Below are positions 43,777 to 52,597 of a stretch of DNA of 64,000 nt, in pieces. The notes below the pieces were generated by a model that worked only from the letters and a program-made list of their open reading frames with translations, made no database searches and was not told the DNA's origin. Position 1 is the stretch's first letter; every line of letters starts with the position of its first letter. Position numbers and translations under genes: made by a program. Origin of the DNA: Acuticoccus sp. MNP-M23 (GTDB lineage Bacteria > Pseudomonadota > Alphaproteobacteria > Rhizobiales > Amorphaceae); contig NZ_CP133480.1 in the NCBI RefSeq assembly GCF_031195445.1, forward strand, positions 1,970,001 to 2,034,000. The letters run 5' to 3'.

Positions 43777-45425
43777 GTCTCGTCGTCGCTGGCGGTGGTG
43801 TCCTTTGCGGTCTTGGCCGCCTGCTTCATCGACAGGCCGAGCTCATCGCCGAGCGCCTTCAGCGCCGGGAGCTGCACCGCCATGCCGAGGATGGAATCCA
43901 GTGCCTGATTGACCGGCGGCTTGTCGCTGCCACCCTCCGCCCCGGCGCCCGCCTGTCCGCCGAGGCCATTGATGTTGTGGATGCGGATGGAATCGATCCG
44001 CTCGGCAGGCTTCACCATCTCGGAGATGGTCCGCGGCAGCGCCTCGATCCGCGCCAGCTCCTCGCGCATCGCCACAATGTGCGGCTCCAAAAGATTTTCC
44101 GCCTCGGCCAGAGCGCGCACGCCCTCCGCTTCGGCCATGAGGCGCTCCCGCAGCGATTTCGTGCGGCTGACCTCCGCTTCGGCCTCGGCGTTTGCGGCGC
44201 TGAGGCGGGCGGCGGCATGCCCCTCCGCCGCGTCCTTCTCTGCGAGTGCGAGAATGCGCAGGCGCTCTCCGTCCGCCTCCGCCGCCTCCTGCGCCACAAG
44301 GAGGGCGAGGGCCTTTTCGCGCTCGGCCTCGGCCATCCGGCGAGCGGTGACGATGGCCTCTTCGGCCTTCGCAGCCTCGGCGCGGGCGAAATCGGCGGCG
44401 GCACGGGCGGCGCTCTCGGCCTGCTGCCGTTCGGAAACTTTGATGCGGCGCTCCTGCTCCTGCAGTTCGAGGTCGAGCGACTTGCTGATCTCGGCGGCCT
44501 GCACCTCCAGGTCGCGCGCAATCTCGGAGGCGCGGATGGCGCGGTCGCTGGCGATGCGGGCTGCCTTGAGGCCGTTGTCCTTGGCAATGCGGGCTTCCTC
44601 CGCGGCGCGCTCGGATTCGGCTCTGCGGGCGGAGATCTCGGCCTGCTGCGCGGCCTTCCACGTTTCGATGTCGCGGTGCTGGCCGATGCGCGCCTCCTCC
44701 TCCTCGCGCTCGATCTCCAGCTTGCGGCGCGTCGCCTCCATGGCCGACAGCGTAACGGCGACCTCGGCGTCGGCGTCGATCCGCGCGCGCTCCTTCTTGG
44801 AGGTGGCGATCACCTCGGCAAGCTTGCGCATGCCCACCGCGTTGAAGGCGTTGTTCTCGTCGAGCGAGGCAAACGACGTCTGGTCCAGCGCGGTCAGCGA
44901 GACGGACTGGAGGCGGAGGCCGTTTTCCGCGAGGTCGTCGGCGATCATCTCGCGCACCTCGCGGACGTATTCCGAGCGGCCTTCGTGCAGCTCGTCCATG
45001 GTGCGGCGGGCGGCGACGGCGCGCAGCGCATCGACGAGCTTGCCCTCGACAATGTCCTTGATCTTGTCGGCGCTGAAGGTGCGGTCGCCCAGCGTCTGTG
45101 CCGCCCGCGCCACCGCCTCGGGCGTGCCGTCGACCGCGACGGCGAAGCTTGCTCCAATGTCGACGCGCAGGCGGTCCTTGGTGATGAGGCTCTGTTCGCC
45201 GGACCGCGCCACCTCCAGGCGGAGGGTGCGCATGTTCACCTCCGTCACGTCGTGGAAGTAGGGCAGCGCGATGGCGCCGCCGGCAAGGACGGTCTTCTGC
45301 CCGCCGAGGCCGGTGCGGATGAGGCTCACCTCCCGCGTTGCCTTGCGGTAGAGCCTTGCCAGCACCACCACCACCAGAACGATGATGAGGACGACAACGA
45401 CGAGAACGGTCACCAGGCCGGGCAT
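43773..45425 (-). CDS. Flotillin/SPFH-domain membrane protein
   Basis: This 550-residue protein has one N-terminal membrane helix (LVTVLVVVVLIIVLVVVVLA), an SPFH domain (about 30-200, with GGAIALPYFHDVTEV and KDRLRVDIGASFAVAVDG) and a long Ala/Glu-rich coiled coil (about 210-450). The C-terminal region has LPRTISEMVKPAERIDSIRI, the flotillin oligomerisation region seen in YqiK-type proteins. It would form membrane microdomain scaffolds. Its place inside a transport-catabolism operon, 37 bases after the GST-dioxygenase gene, is unusual; it may organise the membrane-bound permease-monooxygenase. That idea is untested. Confidence 0.92.
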   Translation of the reverse strand: MPGLVTVLVVVVLIIVLVVVVLARLYRKATREVSLIRTGLGGQKTVLAGGAIALPYFHDVTEVNMRTLRLEVARSGEQSLITKDRLRVDIGASFAVAVDGTPEAVARAAQTLGDRTFSADKIKDIVEGKLVDALRAVAARRTMDELHEGRSEYVREVREMIADDLAENGLRLQSVSLTALDQTSFASLDENNAFNAVGMRKLAEVIATSKKERARIDADAEVAVTLSAMEATRRKLEIEREEEEARIGQHRDIETWKAAQQAEISARRAESERAAEEARIAKDNGLKAARIASDRAIRASEIARDLEVQAAEISKSLDLELQEQERRIKVSERQQAESAARAAADFARAEAAKAEEAIVTARRMAEAEREKALALLVAQEAAEADGERLRILALAEKDAAEGHAAARLSAANAEAEAEVSRTKSLRERLMAEAEGVRALAEAENLLEPHIVAMREELARIEALPRTISEMVKPAERIDSIRIHNINGLGGQAGAGAEGGSDKPPVNQALDSILGMAVQLPALKALGDELGLSMKQAAKTAKDTTASDDET

Positions 45426-45462
45426 GGGCCCCTCCCTCTTGTGATACGGCAGGGCGCGGACA

Positions 45463-47349
45463 TCATCGGTCCTTCCGCGCCAGAACGAAATCGTAGGCGA
45501 CGCACCAGGCCGGCGATGGCACGGCGCGCCCGTCCGGCGCGCGAACGCCGGTCTTCTTCTCGAAGCTTTCGACGAGCGACTGCTTCACGCCGAACACCGG
45601 GTCGGCATCGAGGTAGGGGTCGCCCTCCAGGAAAAGCATGGTGGTGAGCCGGCGGAAGCCCGGTGCCTCGATGCGCACATGGACGTGGCCGGGGCGGACG
45701 GGCGAGCGCGCTGCGATGCGCAGGAGATCGCCGACCGTGCCGTCCTCGGGGATCGGGTAGCTGGCGGGCAGCACCGAGGTGAACCAGAACCGGCCCGCGG
45801 GGTCCGAGCGGAAGAGACCGCGCATGGCCGCCTCGTCGATCTCCGGGTTGAGGATGTCGTAGCCGCCATCGCCGTCGGCATGCCAGATGTCGATCCGCGC
45901 GCCGACGATGGGCTTTCCGTCTGTGTCGAGGACTTTGGCATTGAAGAACATCTTCTCGCCCTTGATGGGGCCGGAAATGTCCGCGCCGTTGTCGAAGACG
46001 GGGCGGTCCTCCACGAAGAACGGGCCGAGGACGGAGTTCTCCGTCGCGCCGCTCGGGAAGCGGTGGTTGATGAGGTCGACGCGGGCGGTGGCGCCCATCA
46101 CGTCGGACAGGAGGATGAACTCCTGCCGCCCGCCGACGCTGAGCTGCCCGGTGCGCGTCAGGAATTCGATGGCAAATTCCCACTCCTCCTCGGTCGGCTC
46201 CACCTCCTCCAGAAACGCGTGGAGATGGCGGGTGAACGCCGAGAGCACTTTCTTGGCGCGCGGGTTCGGCGTATCGCGGAATGTGGCGAGGACGGCGGCG
46301 GTCAGCGTGTCGTCGCGCACGTCGCGGCCATGGCCTGCCAAGGGTTCGTGCAGGCGCCGTGCGGCGGGCATCGGCAGCGTCGCCGCGGCGGGTTTTGCGC
46401 GCGCCGATGTGCCGGGGCGTTCAAGGCCGGCGGCGCGCATCGTCTCGCGGGCGGCAAGGCGCGTGGCGTAGGCGGCGACATGATTGCGCGGCGCGCCGTT
46501 CAGCGCATGGCCGCCGGTCCACGCGATGTCGAGGCCGAGCGAGGCGAGATGGCCAAGCGCGGCGGCCCACGCAACGTCGGCCAGGGTGAAGGCCTCGCCG
46601 GTGATCCACTGCCTGCCGTCGGCGAGGCGGGTGTCGAGGCCTTCGATCAGCGTCAGCACCTCCTCTACGGCGCCGCGCATCAACTCCGCCGATTGGGCAA
46701 AGACCTTGGCGGCGGCCTCCTTGCGGATGGCGGCATCGTAGGCCGCGATCAGGCGCGGATGGCCGATCGAGAGCGAGCGCCCCTCCATCATCTTGCGGAT
46801 GCGCGCATCGTGGACGCCGCGCACGGCCTCGCGCAGCGGCTCGGGCCTTGTGTCGCCGCCGGGGTGCGCGCCGTAGGGGAGCGCCTCGAAGGGGGCGGCG
46901 TCGACGAGCGCGGTCTCGCGGGCGATTTCGGTGCGAAGGCGCTGGGGGGAAAGGTCCGGGCCGGGGAGGGCGGCTATGTGGTCGAGCATCCGGAGAGGGT
47001 CGAGGATGACGCGCTCGGCGGCGGGGTCCACCAGCGCCGGGACGGCGGCGGGGTCGATGCCGTCGTGGCGCACGCTGGCGCGGCCGGAAAAGCCGTCGAC
47101 CATGGGGCGGCCGTCGATGCCGTCGAGGCGCAGGCGCACATAGGCGGGGTGGCCGGCATCGAAGCGGCGGCCGAGGATCTGCATCTCGTGCGCGGTTGCG
47201 GCGGCGCCCTTTTCGGCAAGCGCCAGCCGCACGGCCTTCGACCAGAGCGAGGGGGCGGCGTGGAAGAGGACGAGGCCGCCGTGGCCTTGCGCGGCACCGA
47301 GGGGCGCGCGGGCAGCGTCAAGGCGCTCCTGGAACTTGCGTTCGCTCAT
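45463..47349 (-). CDS. Glutathione S-transferase fused to intradiol dioxygenase
   Basis: This 628-residue protein joins two enzymes. The N-terminal third to half (about 20-310) is a GST: thioredoxin-like start LFHAAPSLWSKAVRLALAEK and the C-domain motif WITGEAFTLADVAWAAALGH. After a short linker, residues about 340-628 form a hydroxyquinol-type dioxygenase with helical domain (EEEWEFAIEFLTRTGQLSVG) and iron ligands Tyr in DGGYDILNPE, Tyr in PASYPIPEDG and two His in RPGHVHVRIEAPG. The ATG at 47349 overlaps the upstream stop (ATGA). Both active sites look complete. GST chemistry could dehalogenate, isomerise or detoxify the ring-cleavage substrate or product. Confidence 0.92.
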   Translation of the reverse strand: MSERKFQERLDAARAPLGAAQGHGGLVLFHAAPSLWSKAVRLALAEKGAAATAHEMQILGRRFDAGHPAYVRLRLDGIDGRPMVDGFSGRASVRHDGIDPAAVPALVDPAAERVILDPLRMLDHIAALPGPDLSPQRLRTEIARETALVDAAPFEALPYGAHPGGDTRPEPLREAVRGVHDARIRKMMEGRSLSIGHPRLIAAYDAAIRKEAAAKVFAQSAELMRGAVEEVLTLIEGLDTRLADGRQWITGEAFTLADVAWAAALGHLASLGLDIAWTGGHALNGAPRNHVAAYATRLAARETMRAAGLERPGTSARAKPAAATLPMPAARRLHEPLAGHGRDVRDDTLTAAVLATFRDTPNPRAKKVLSAFTRHLHAFLEEVEPTEEEWEFAIEFLTRTGQLSVGGRQEFILLSDVMGATARVDLINHRFPSGATENSVLGPFFVEDRPVFDNGADISGPIKGEKMFFNAKVLDTDGKPIVGARIDIWHADGDGGYDILNPEIDEAAMRGLFRSDPAGRFWFTSVLPASYPIPEDGTVGDLLRIAARSPVRPGHVHVRIEAPGFRRLTTMLFLEGDPYLDADPVFGVKQSLVESFEKKTGVRAPDGRAVPSPAWCVAYDFVLARKDR

Positions 47350-50246
47350 GACGCCCACCCCAGAATGCGCCGCATGACACCACCCAGTTCGCCGGCGGGG
47401 TCGGCGGCCAGCATTTGCGCGCGCCAGCCGACATACCCGTCCGGGCGGACGAGGACGCAGCCGGAATCGCTGACGCCGGAGACGAGCGCCCAGTCGCCGA
47501 AGGTGTCGTTGATGGCGCAGCCGGGGCCGATCTGGAGTGCGCGGACGTCGGCGCGGGTTTCGGCCGAGACGCGGGCGGCGGCTTCGACCCAGCCCGCGCC
47601 CGAGACGCCGGTGAGCACGGTGAAGCGGCCCCGGCCCACAAGGTCGAGCGTGGAGAGGGTTTCGCGGTCACGCTCGACCCAGACGTGGGGGAGGCGCGCG
47701 CCGGGCCATGTGGTGGGGTGGTAGTAGAGCTCGCGGTCACGGGTGTATTCGGGCTCGGGCGTGCCGTCCGGCACCACGGCGGCGGAGCGGTAGCGCTGGC
47801 CCATCTCCACGCCGTGGCAGTTGAATTCGTACGACTTGTTGCGGATCTGCGCGTTGAGTGCCTTGCGCTTGGCCTCCGCCTCCACCGTCGACGCCTTGCG
47901 GGTGTCGAGCTGGCGGCGCATCTCCTCCTGCGTCTCGGTCTCGGTGATGCCGAGCGTGTCGAAGATCGGCAGCGTGTCGGTGATCGACTTGTTGGCGCGG
48001 TTGACGATCTGCTTGCCGACAGGCTGGCGCTCGTCGTTGAAGGTTTCCAGCAGCGACGGGTCGGCGGTGCCGTCCAGAACGAGTTTGAGCTTCCAGGCGA
48101 GGTTGTAGGCGTCCTGGATGGAGGTGTTTGAGCCGAGCCCGTTGGTGGGCGGATGGCGGTGCACCGCGTCGCCCATGCAGTGCACGCGCCCGACCGAATA
48201 ATGCCGCGCGACAATGTTGTTCACCGCCCAGTAGCTGACCCGCGTCACCTTCAGCGGCACCTCTTCGCCGATCAGGCGGAAGAGGATCTGGCGGATTTCC
48301 TCGTCGGAATAATTGGGGCGGCCCTTGGCAATGTCGTAGCTCCACATGCCGAGCCATTTCTTCCACGGGCGGATCATCCTGAGCACGCCGGCGCCGATGC
48401 CGCCCGCCGAACCCGGCTGAAAAATCCAGTAGAGGACGGAGGGGCGGTGCTTCACCAGATGGCTGAGGTCGGCGTCGAACTCGATGTTCATGGAGCCGGC
48501 GAGGTCGGCCTTGCCTTCCAGCGGCAGGCCAAGGTCTTCGGCAATCCGGCTGCGGCCACCGTCGGCGCCGATCATGTATTTTGCGCGGATGCGGTAGGTC
48601 TGATCGGCGACGCGGTCGTGCACGGTGCAGACGACGCCGTTCTCGTCCTGCGTGTGGCTGATGTACTCGGTCTTGAAGCGGACGAGACAGCCCTCGCGCA
48701 TCGCCTTGCCGAAGATGATCGGCTCCAGCAGCGTCTGCGGGATGTCGACCATTTTCGACGGGCTCGCCAGCTCGTAGTCGGCGCGGCGGGCGGGGTGGTT
48801 GCCCCATGTGAGCAACCGGCCGACCTCTTCGCCGGCGAGGGATTCGCAGAAGACGTTGTTGCCCATCAGCTCCTGCGCCACGGCTTCCTTGGTAACCTCA
48901 TCCTCCACGCCAAGCTCGCGCAAAATCTCCATGGTGCGCTGGTTGGTGATGTGGGCGCGCGGCATGTTGGCGAGCCAGGAATATTTCTCGATCATCACGT
49001 TGGGGACGCCGTAGCCGGACAGGAGCGCCGCAGAGGCGACACCGGCCGGCCCGGAGCCGACGATGAGGACGTCGGTTTCGATATCGAACATGGTTGGAAC
49101 CTCGAGGGGCACATCCGCCCCGCTGATGCCGGGCGCAGGGGGCAGCCGCATTTCGCGCACGGGCTGGGTGTAGTCCGGCACCGGCGTGTCGGGCCCGATC
49201 AGCCTGCGGCGGGTGGGAAAGAGCGAGAAGTCTGTGCGCTCGACGACAAAACCCCAGATCCCCTTGGGCGCCACCAGCATGACGAGGATGGCAAGCCCGC
49301 CCAGCGCCATCAGGTACCAGGTGCCGAAGTCCGCCAGCCAGTTTTGCAGCGCGAACAGGATGAGCGCGCCGATGATGGGGCCTTCCAGCGTGCCGATCCC
49401 GCCGATGACGACGATGAAGAGGACGAACGCCGTCCAGTCGATCACCGAGAACGCGCTTTGCGGGGTGATGGACGCCTTCTGGTAGTAGATCAGCGCGCCG
49501 GTGATGGCAGCGCCCACCGCGGCGAAGACGTAGACGGCGAACTTGATGCGGCGGGTGTCGATGCCGAGGCTTTCGGCGGCATCCGGGTTGTCGCGCACGG
49601 CGGACAGGGCGAGGCCGTTGCGGGTGCGCAGGAATGCGTAGATCGCGCCGATGACGGCGACGGCCAGCACCAGCGCGATCCAGTAGGAGAGGATGTCGCG
49701 CGCATGGGAGGAGCGCACGTCGAACAGGGTCGCGACCGTGTCGATGCCGACGATGCTGCGCGCAACGTCGGACGGGAGCGAGGTGCCGGTGCCGCCGCCA
49801 AGCGTCTTCCACTGCGCGAACAGGAGCCGGTAGACCTCGGCTGCGACCCAGGTGCCGATGGCGAAATAGGCCCCTTCGAGGCGGAAGAGGATGAAGCCTG
49901 TCGGGATCGCCATCACGCCGCCGATGATGCCGGCGCACAGCATGGCAAGCAGGGGATCGAGCCCCGCGAGGATCGCAAGGCCGAAGCCGGCGTAGGCGCC
50001 AAGGCCGACGAACGCCTGCTGGCCGATGGAGACGAGCCCGCCAAAGCCCGCGAGAAGGTTCCAGCACTGGGCCAGCGTGATCATGGTGAGGACGAAGAAG
50101 AGGTCCTGCAGCAGCGATCGCGAGATGATCGCAGGCGCTGCCAGAAGCGCCACCACGCCAACGCCCATCACGGCGAGCGCGATCGCCGAAGCGCGGGTGG
50201 ATTTCGCGACCTTGTAGCGGGTGGGATCGAGGGCGGGACCGGCCAT
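47346..50246 (-). CDS. LivM-type permease fused in frame to FAD monooxygenase
   Basis: One uninterrupted 966-codon frame. Residues about 1-350 are a branched-chain-amino-acid-type ABC permease (LivM) with NLLAGFGGLVSIGQQAFVGL and RDNPDAAESLGIDTRRIKFA. After a Pro-rich linker, residues 386-966 are a phenol-hydroxylase/TfdB-like FAD monooxygenase with VLIVGSGPAGVASAALLSGY, YMIGADGGRSRIAEDLGLPL and VHCMGDAVHRHPPTNGLG. The junction Met (ATG 49091) has a weak GAGG upstream, so separate internal initiation is possible. The ATG at 50246 overlaps the LivH stop (TGATG), and the end overlaps the GST-dioxygenase start. The enzyme part would hydroxylate an aromatic compound using NAD(P)H and O2. Confidence 0.85.
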   Translation of the reverse strand: MAGPALDPTRYKVAKSTRASAIALAVMGVGVVALLAAPAIISRSLLQDLFFVLTMITLAQCWNLLAGFGGLVSIGQQAFVGLGAYAGFGLAILAGLDPLLAMLCAGIIGGVMAIPTGFILFRLEGAYFAIGTWVAAEVYRLLFAQWKTLGGGTGTSLPSDVARSIVGIDTVATLFDVRSSHARDILSYWIALVLAVAVIGAIYAFLRTRNGLALSAVRDNPDAAESLGIDTRRIKFAVYVFAAVGAAITGALIYYQKASITPQSAFSVIDWTAFVLFIVVIGGIGTLEGPIIGALILFALQNWLADFGTWYLMALGGLAILVMLVAPKGIWGFVVERTDFSLFPTRRRLIGPDTPVPDYTQPVREMRLPPAPGISGADVPLEVPTMFDIETDVLIVGSGPAGVASAALLSGYGVPNVMIEKYSWLANMPRAHITNQRTMEILRELGVEDEVTKEAVAQELMGNNVFCESLAGEEVGRLLTWGNHPARRADYELASPSKMVDIPQTLLEPIIFGKAMREGCLVRFKTEYISHTQDENGVVCTVHDRVADQTYRIRAKYMIGADGGRSRIAEDLGLPLEGKADLAGSMNIEFDADLSHLVKHRPSVLYWIFQPGSAGGIGAGVLRMIRPWKKWLGMWSYDIAKGRPNYSDEEIRQILFRLIGEEVPLKVTRVSYWAVNNIVARHYSVGRVHCMGDAVHRHPPTNGLGSNTSIQDAYNLAWKLKLVLDGTADPSLLETFNDERQPVGKQIVNRANKSITDTLPIFDTLGITETETQEEMRRQLDTRKASTVEAEAKRKALNAQIRNKSYEFNCHGVEMGQRYRSAAVVPDGTPEPEYTRDRELYYHPTTWPGARLPHVWVERDRETLSTLDLVGRGRFTVLTGVSGAGWVEAAARVSAETRADVRALQIGPGCAINDTFGDWALVSGVSDSGCVLVRPDGYVGWRAQMLAADPAGELGGVMRRILGWAS

Positions 50247-51112
50247 CAGTCGAACGCCCTTGGGAAAAGGCCGCGTGGGCGCACCAGCAGGACGAGGAGG
50301 AACACGACGTGACCCGAAAGGGTCTGCCATTCGGGCGAGATCTGCGCGCCGATGCTCTGCGCAAGGCCGAGGATGATGCCGCCCGCCAGGGTGCCCCAGA
50401 AGCTGCCGAGCCCGCCGATGATGACCGCCTCGAACGCGAAGATCAGCCGTGAGGGGCCGATCAGCGGGTCGAACGTGGCGCGCGCGCCGAGGTAGAGGCC
50501 GGCGATGGCGACCACAACCAGCGAAAGCGCCATGGCGAGCGAGAAGATGCGGGAATTGTCAATGCCCATCAGCTGGGCGATTTCGGGGTTGTCGGACGTG
50601 GCGCGGAAGGCGCGGCCCGTCTCCGTTCGGTAGAACAGCCAGTTGAGGAACACGATCACCAGCACGGCAGACGCGAAGGTGAGGAGCGGCACCACGCCGA
50701 CCGCGAGCCCGCCGCCAAGCGCAATGGAGGCATCGCCCAGCGCGCCGAAGGGAAGCCGGCGCGTGTCGGCGGAGAACGCCTCAAGCATCCCGTTCTGCAG
50801 GATGATGGAGAGGCCGAAGGTGACGAGGAGCGGCGGGAGGATGTCCTTGCCCAAGGTCCGGTTCAGCAGGAACGATTGCAACAGGTAGCCGAACGCGAAC
50901 ATCGCGATGCCGCCGAGGACTGCCGCGACGATGATCGGCAGGCCCAGCGCTTCCACGCCGATGAGGATGGCGAATGCCGCCACCACCATCAGGTCGCCGT
51001 GCGCAAGGTTGACGAGGCGCATCACGCCGAAGATGAGGCTGAGCCCGGTGGCGAAGAGGGCGTAGAGGCCGCCGAGCAGAATGCCCTGGATGAGGGTATC
51101 GGCAACGATCAT
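50246..51112 (-). CDS. livH: Branched-chain amino acid-type ABC permease LivH
   Basis: This 288-residue inner-membrane permease begins with LIQGILLGGLYALFATGLSL and contains MRLVNLAHGDLMVVAAFAIL and FRATSDNPEIAQLMGIDNSR, hallmarks of LivH. It has about eight membrane segments. It partners with the LivM-like part of the next gene. In this operon the cargo is probably an aromatic acid or phenol, not an amino acid, because a monooxygenase and a dioxygenase follow. Confidence 0.95.
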   Translation of the reverse strand: MIVADTLIQGILLGGLYALFATGLSLIFGVMRLVNLAHGDLMVVAAFAILIGVEALGLPIIVAAVLGGIAMFAFGYLLQSFLLNRTLGKDILPPLLVTFGLSIILQNGMLEAFSADTRRLPFGALGDASIALGGGLAVGVVPLLTFASAVLVIVFLNWLFYRTETGRAFRATSDNPEIAQLMGIDNSRIFSLAMALSLVVVAIAGLYLGARATFDPLIGPSRLIFAFEAVIIGGLGSFWGTLAGGIILGLAQSIGAQISPEWQTLSGHVVFLLVLLVRPRGLFPRAFD

Positions 51113-51115
51113 CGC

Positions 51116-51817
51116 TCAGCCCCCGAAATACGCGCGGGCGATCTGGTCGCGCCGGAGGTTATCGGGGCGGCCGGTGAGTGTCACACGGCCTTCGAGGAGG
51201 CAGTAGATGCGGTCGGCGACGGCAAGCGCCTGGCTGATGTTCTGCTCGACCACCACCACGGAGGCGCCCTCGGCCCGGATCTCGTCGAGGGCTGCGTAGA
51301 TGTCCTTGATCACGGAGGGGGCGAGGCCGAGGCTGATCTCGTCGCAGAGGAGAAGGCGCGGGTTGGACATCAGCGCCCGGCCGAGCGCCACCATCTGCTG
51401 CTGGCCGCCCGACAGCGAGGTGGCAGCCTGCGTGCGGCGCTCCTTCAGTACGGGGAAGAGGCGATAGATGGCGTCGAGGCTCCAGTGGCCGCGCACCTTG
51501 CGGCCGTAGTTGCCGATCATCAGGTTTTCTTCCACCGAGAGGGAGGGGAAGAGCTTGCGCCCCTCCGGCACCAGGGCGATGCCGCGTGCCATGATCTCGG
51601 CGGGCTTCATGCCGCCGATGGTCCGGCCGTCGAATTCCACCATGCCTGCCGGGGTCTGCCGCAGGCCCGTGATGGCGCCCAGCAGCGTCGACTTGCCGGC
51701 CCCGTTGGCACCGACAATGGCGATGGTCTCGCCCTCGTCCACATGGGCGTCGATGCCGTAGAGCGCCTGAAAATCGCCGTAAAATGCGGTGAGTTCGCGG
51801 GTTTCGAGGAGCTTCAC
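51116..51817 (-). CDS. livF: Branched-chain amino acid-type ABC ATPase LivF
   Basis: This 233-residue ATPase has Walker A VGANGAGKST, the typical LivF segment ALVPEGRKLFPSLSVEENLM, signature LSGGQQQMVALGRALM and Walker B LLLCDEISLGLAP. GTG 51817 follows GGGAGG. An in-frame extension to 51886 would overlap the LivG end and has no ribosome site. Confidence 0.95.
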   Translation of the reverse strand: MKLLETRELTAFYGDFQALYGIDAHVDEGETIAIVGANGAGKSTLLGAITGLRQTPAGMVEFDGRTIGGMKPAEIMARGIALVPEGRKLFPSLSVEENLMIGNYGRKVRGHWSLDAIYRLFPVLKERRTQAATSLSGGQQQMVALGRALMSNPRLLLCDEISLGLAPSVIKDIYAALDEIRAEGASVVVVEQNISQALAVADRIYCLLEGRVTLTGRPDNLRRDQIARAYFGG

Positions 51818-51848
51818 GGGGCCGCCTCCCGCCGTTCGCCGCGCGCGG

Positions 51849-52565
51849 TCATACTTCCATTCCGAGATAGATGCGGCGGACGGCATCGCTGGCCATCACC
51901 GCCTCGGGATCGCCCTCGCCGATGATCTTGCCGAAATCGAGCGCAACGAGGCGGGACACGACGGCAAGCAGCGCGTGGGTGACGTGCTCAATCCACACGA
52001 TGGTGGTGCCGTCCGCGTTGATCTGGCGGATCGTCTCGATCAGCGAGGTGCATTCGGCATCGGTGAGGCCGCCGGCAATTTCGTCCAAGAGCAGGAGCCG
52101 CGGCCGGGTGGCGAGCGCGCGCGCCATTTCGAGGCGTTTGCGCTCCAGCAGCGAGAGGGAGCCTGCCGGGAGGTTTGCCTTGGCGAGGAGGTCGGTGCGG
52201 TGGAGGACTTCGACCACACTCCCTTGCTCGGCGCGCTCCGAACCGCCTGCGCCGAAACAGGCGGCGACGGAGACATTCTCGTAGGTCGTCATCTGCTCGA
52301 ACGGCTGCGGGATCTGGAAGCTGCGGCCGATGCCGAGGTTGACGCGCCGCCGCGCCGGCAGGCGGCTGATCTCCGCCCCGTCGAGCCGGATCGAGCCGCC
52401 TTGCGGCGCAACGCGGCCGGTGATGAGGTTGAAGAGCGTCGACTTCCCCGCCCCGTTGGGGCCGATGATGCCGAGCGCCTCCCCCTCCGCGACATCGAGC
52501 GAGATGTCGTCGGCGACGGTCACCGCCCCGAAGGCGCGGTTGAGGTTGCGGATTTCCAGAAGCAC
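51849..52565 (-). CDS. livG: Branched-chain amino acid-type ABC ATPase LivG
   Basis: This 238-residue ATPase has Walker A GPNGAGKST, a LivG-type segment GIGRSFQIPQPFEQMTTYEN and Walker B LLLLDEIAGGLTDAE. The ABC signature, usually LSYGQ or LSGGQ, reads LSLLERKRLEMARALATR. This variant is known in some LivG-like proteins of aromatic-compound operons, so it need not mean loss of activity. Confidence 0.93.
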   Translation of the reverse strand: MLLEIRNLNRAFGAVTVADDISLDVAEGEALGIIGPNGAGKSTLFNLITGRVAPQGGSIRLDGAEISRLPARRRVNLGIGRSFQIPQPFEQMTTYENVSVAACFGAGGSERAEQGSVVEVLHRTDLLAKANLPAGSLSLLERKRLEMARALATRPRLLLLDEIAGGLTDAECTSLIETIRQINADGTTIVWIEHVTHALLAVVSRLVALDFGKIIGEGDPEAVMASDAVRRIYLGMEV

Positions 52566-52597
52566 GGCCGGCTCTCCGGGCGGCGCGCCCGGTTCGC

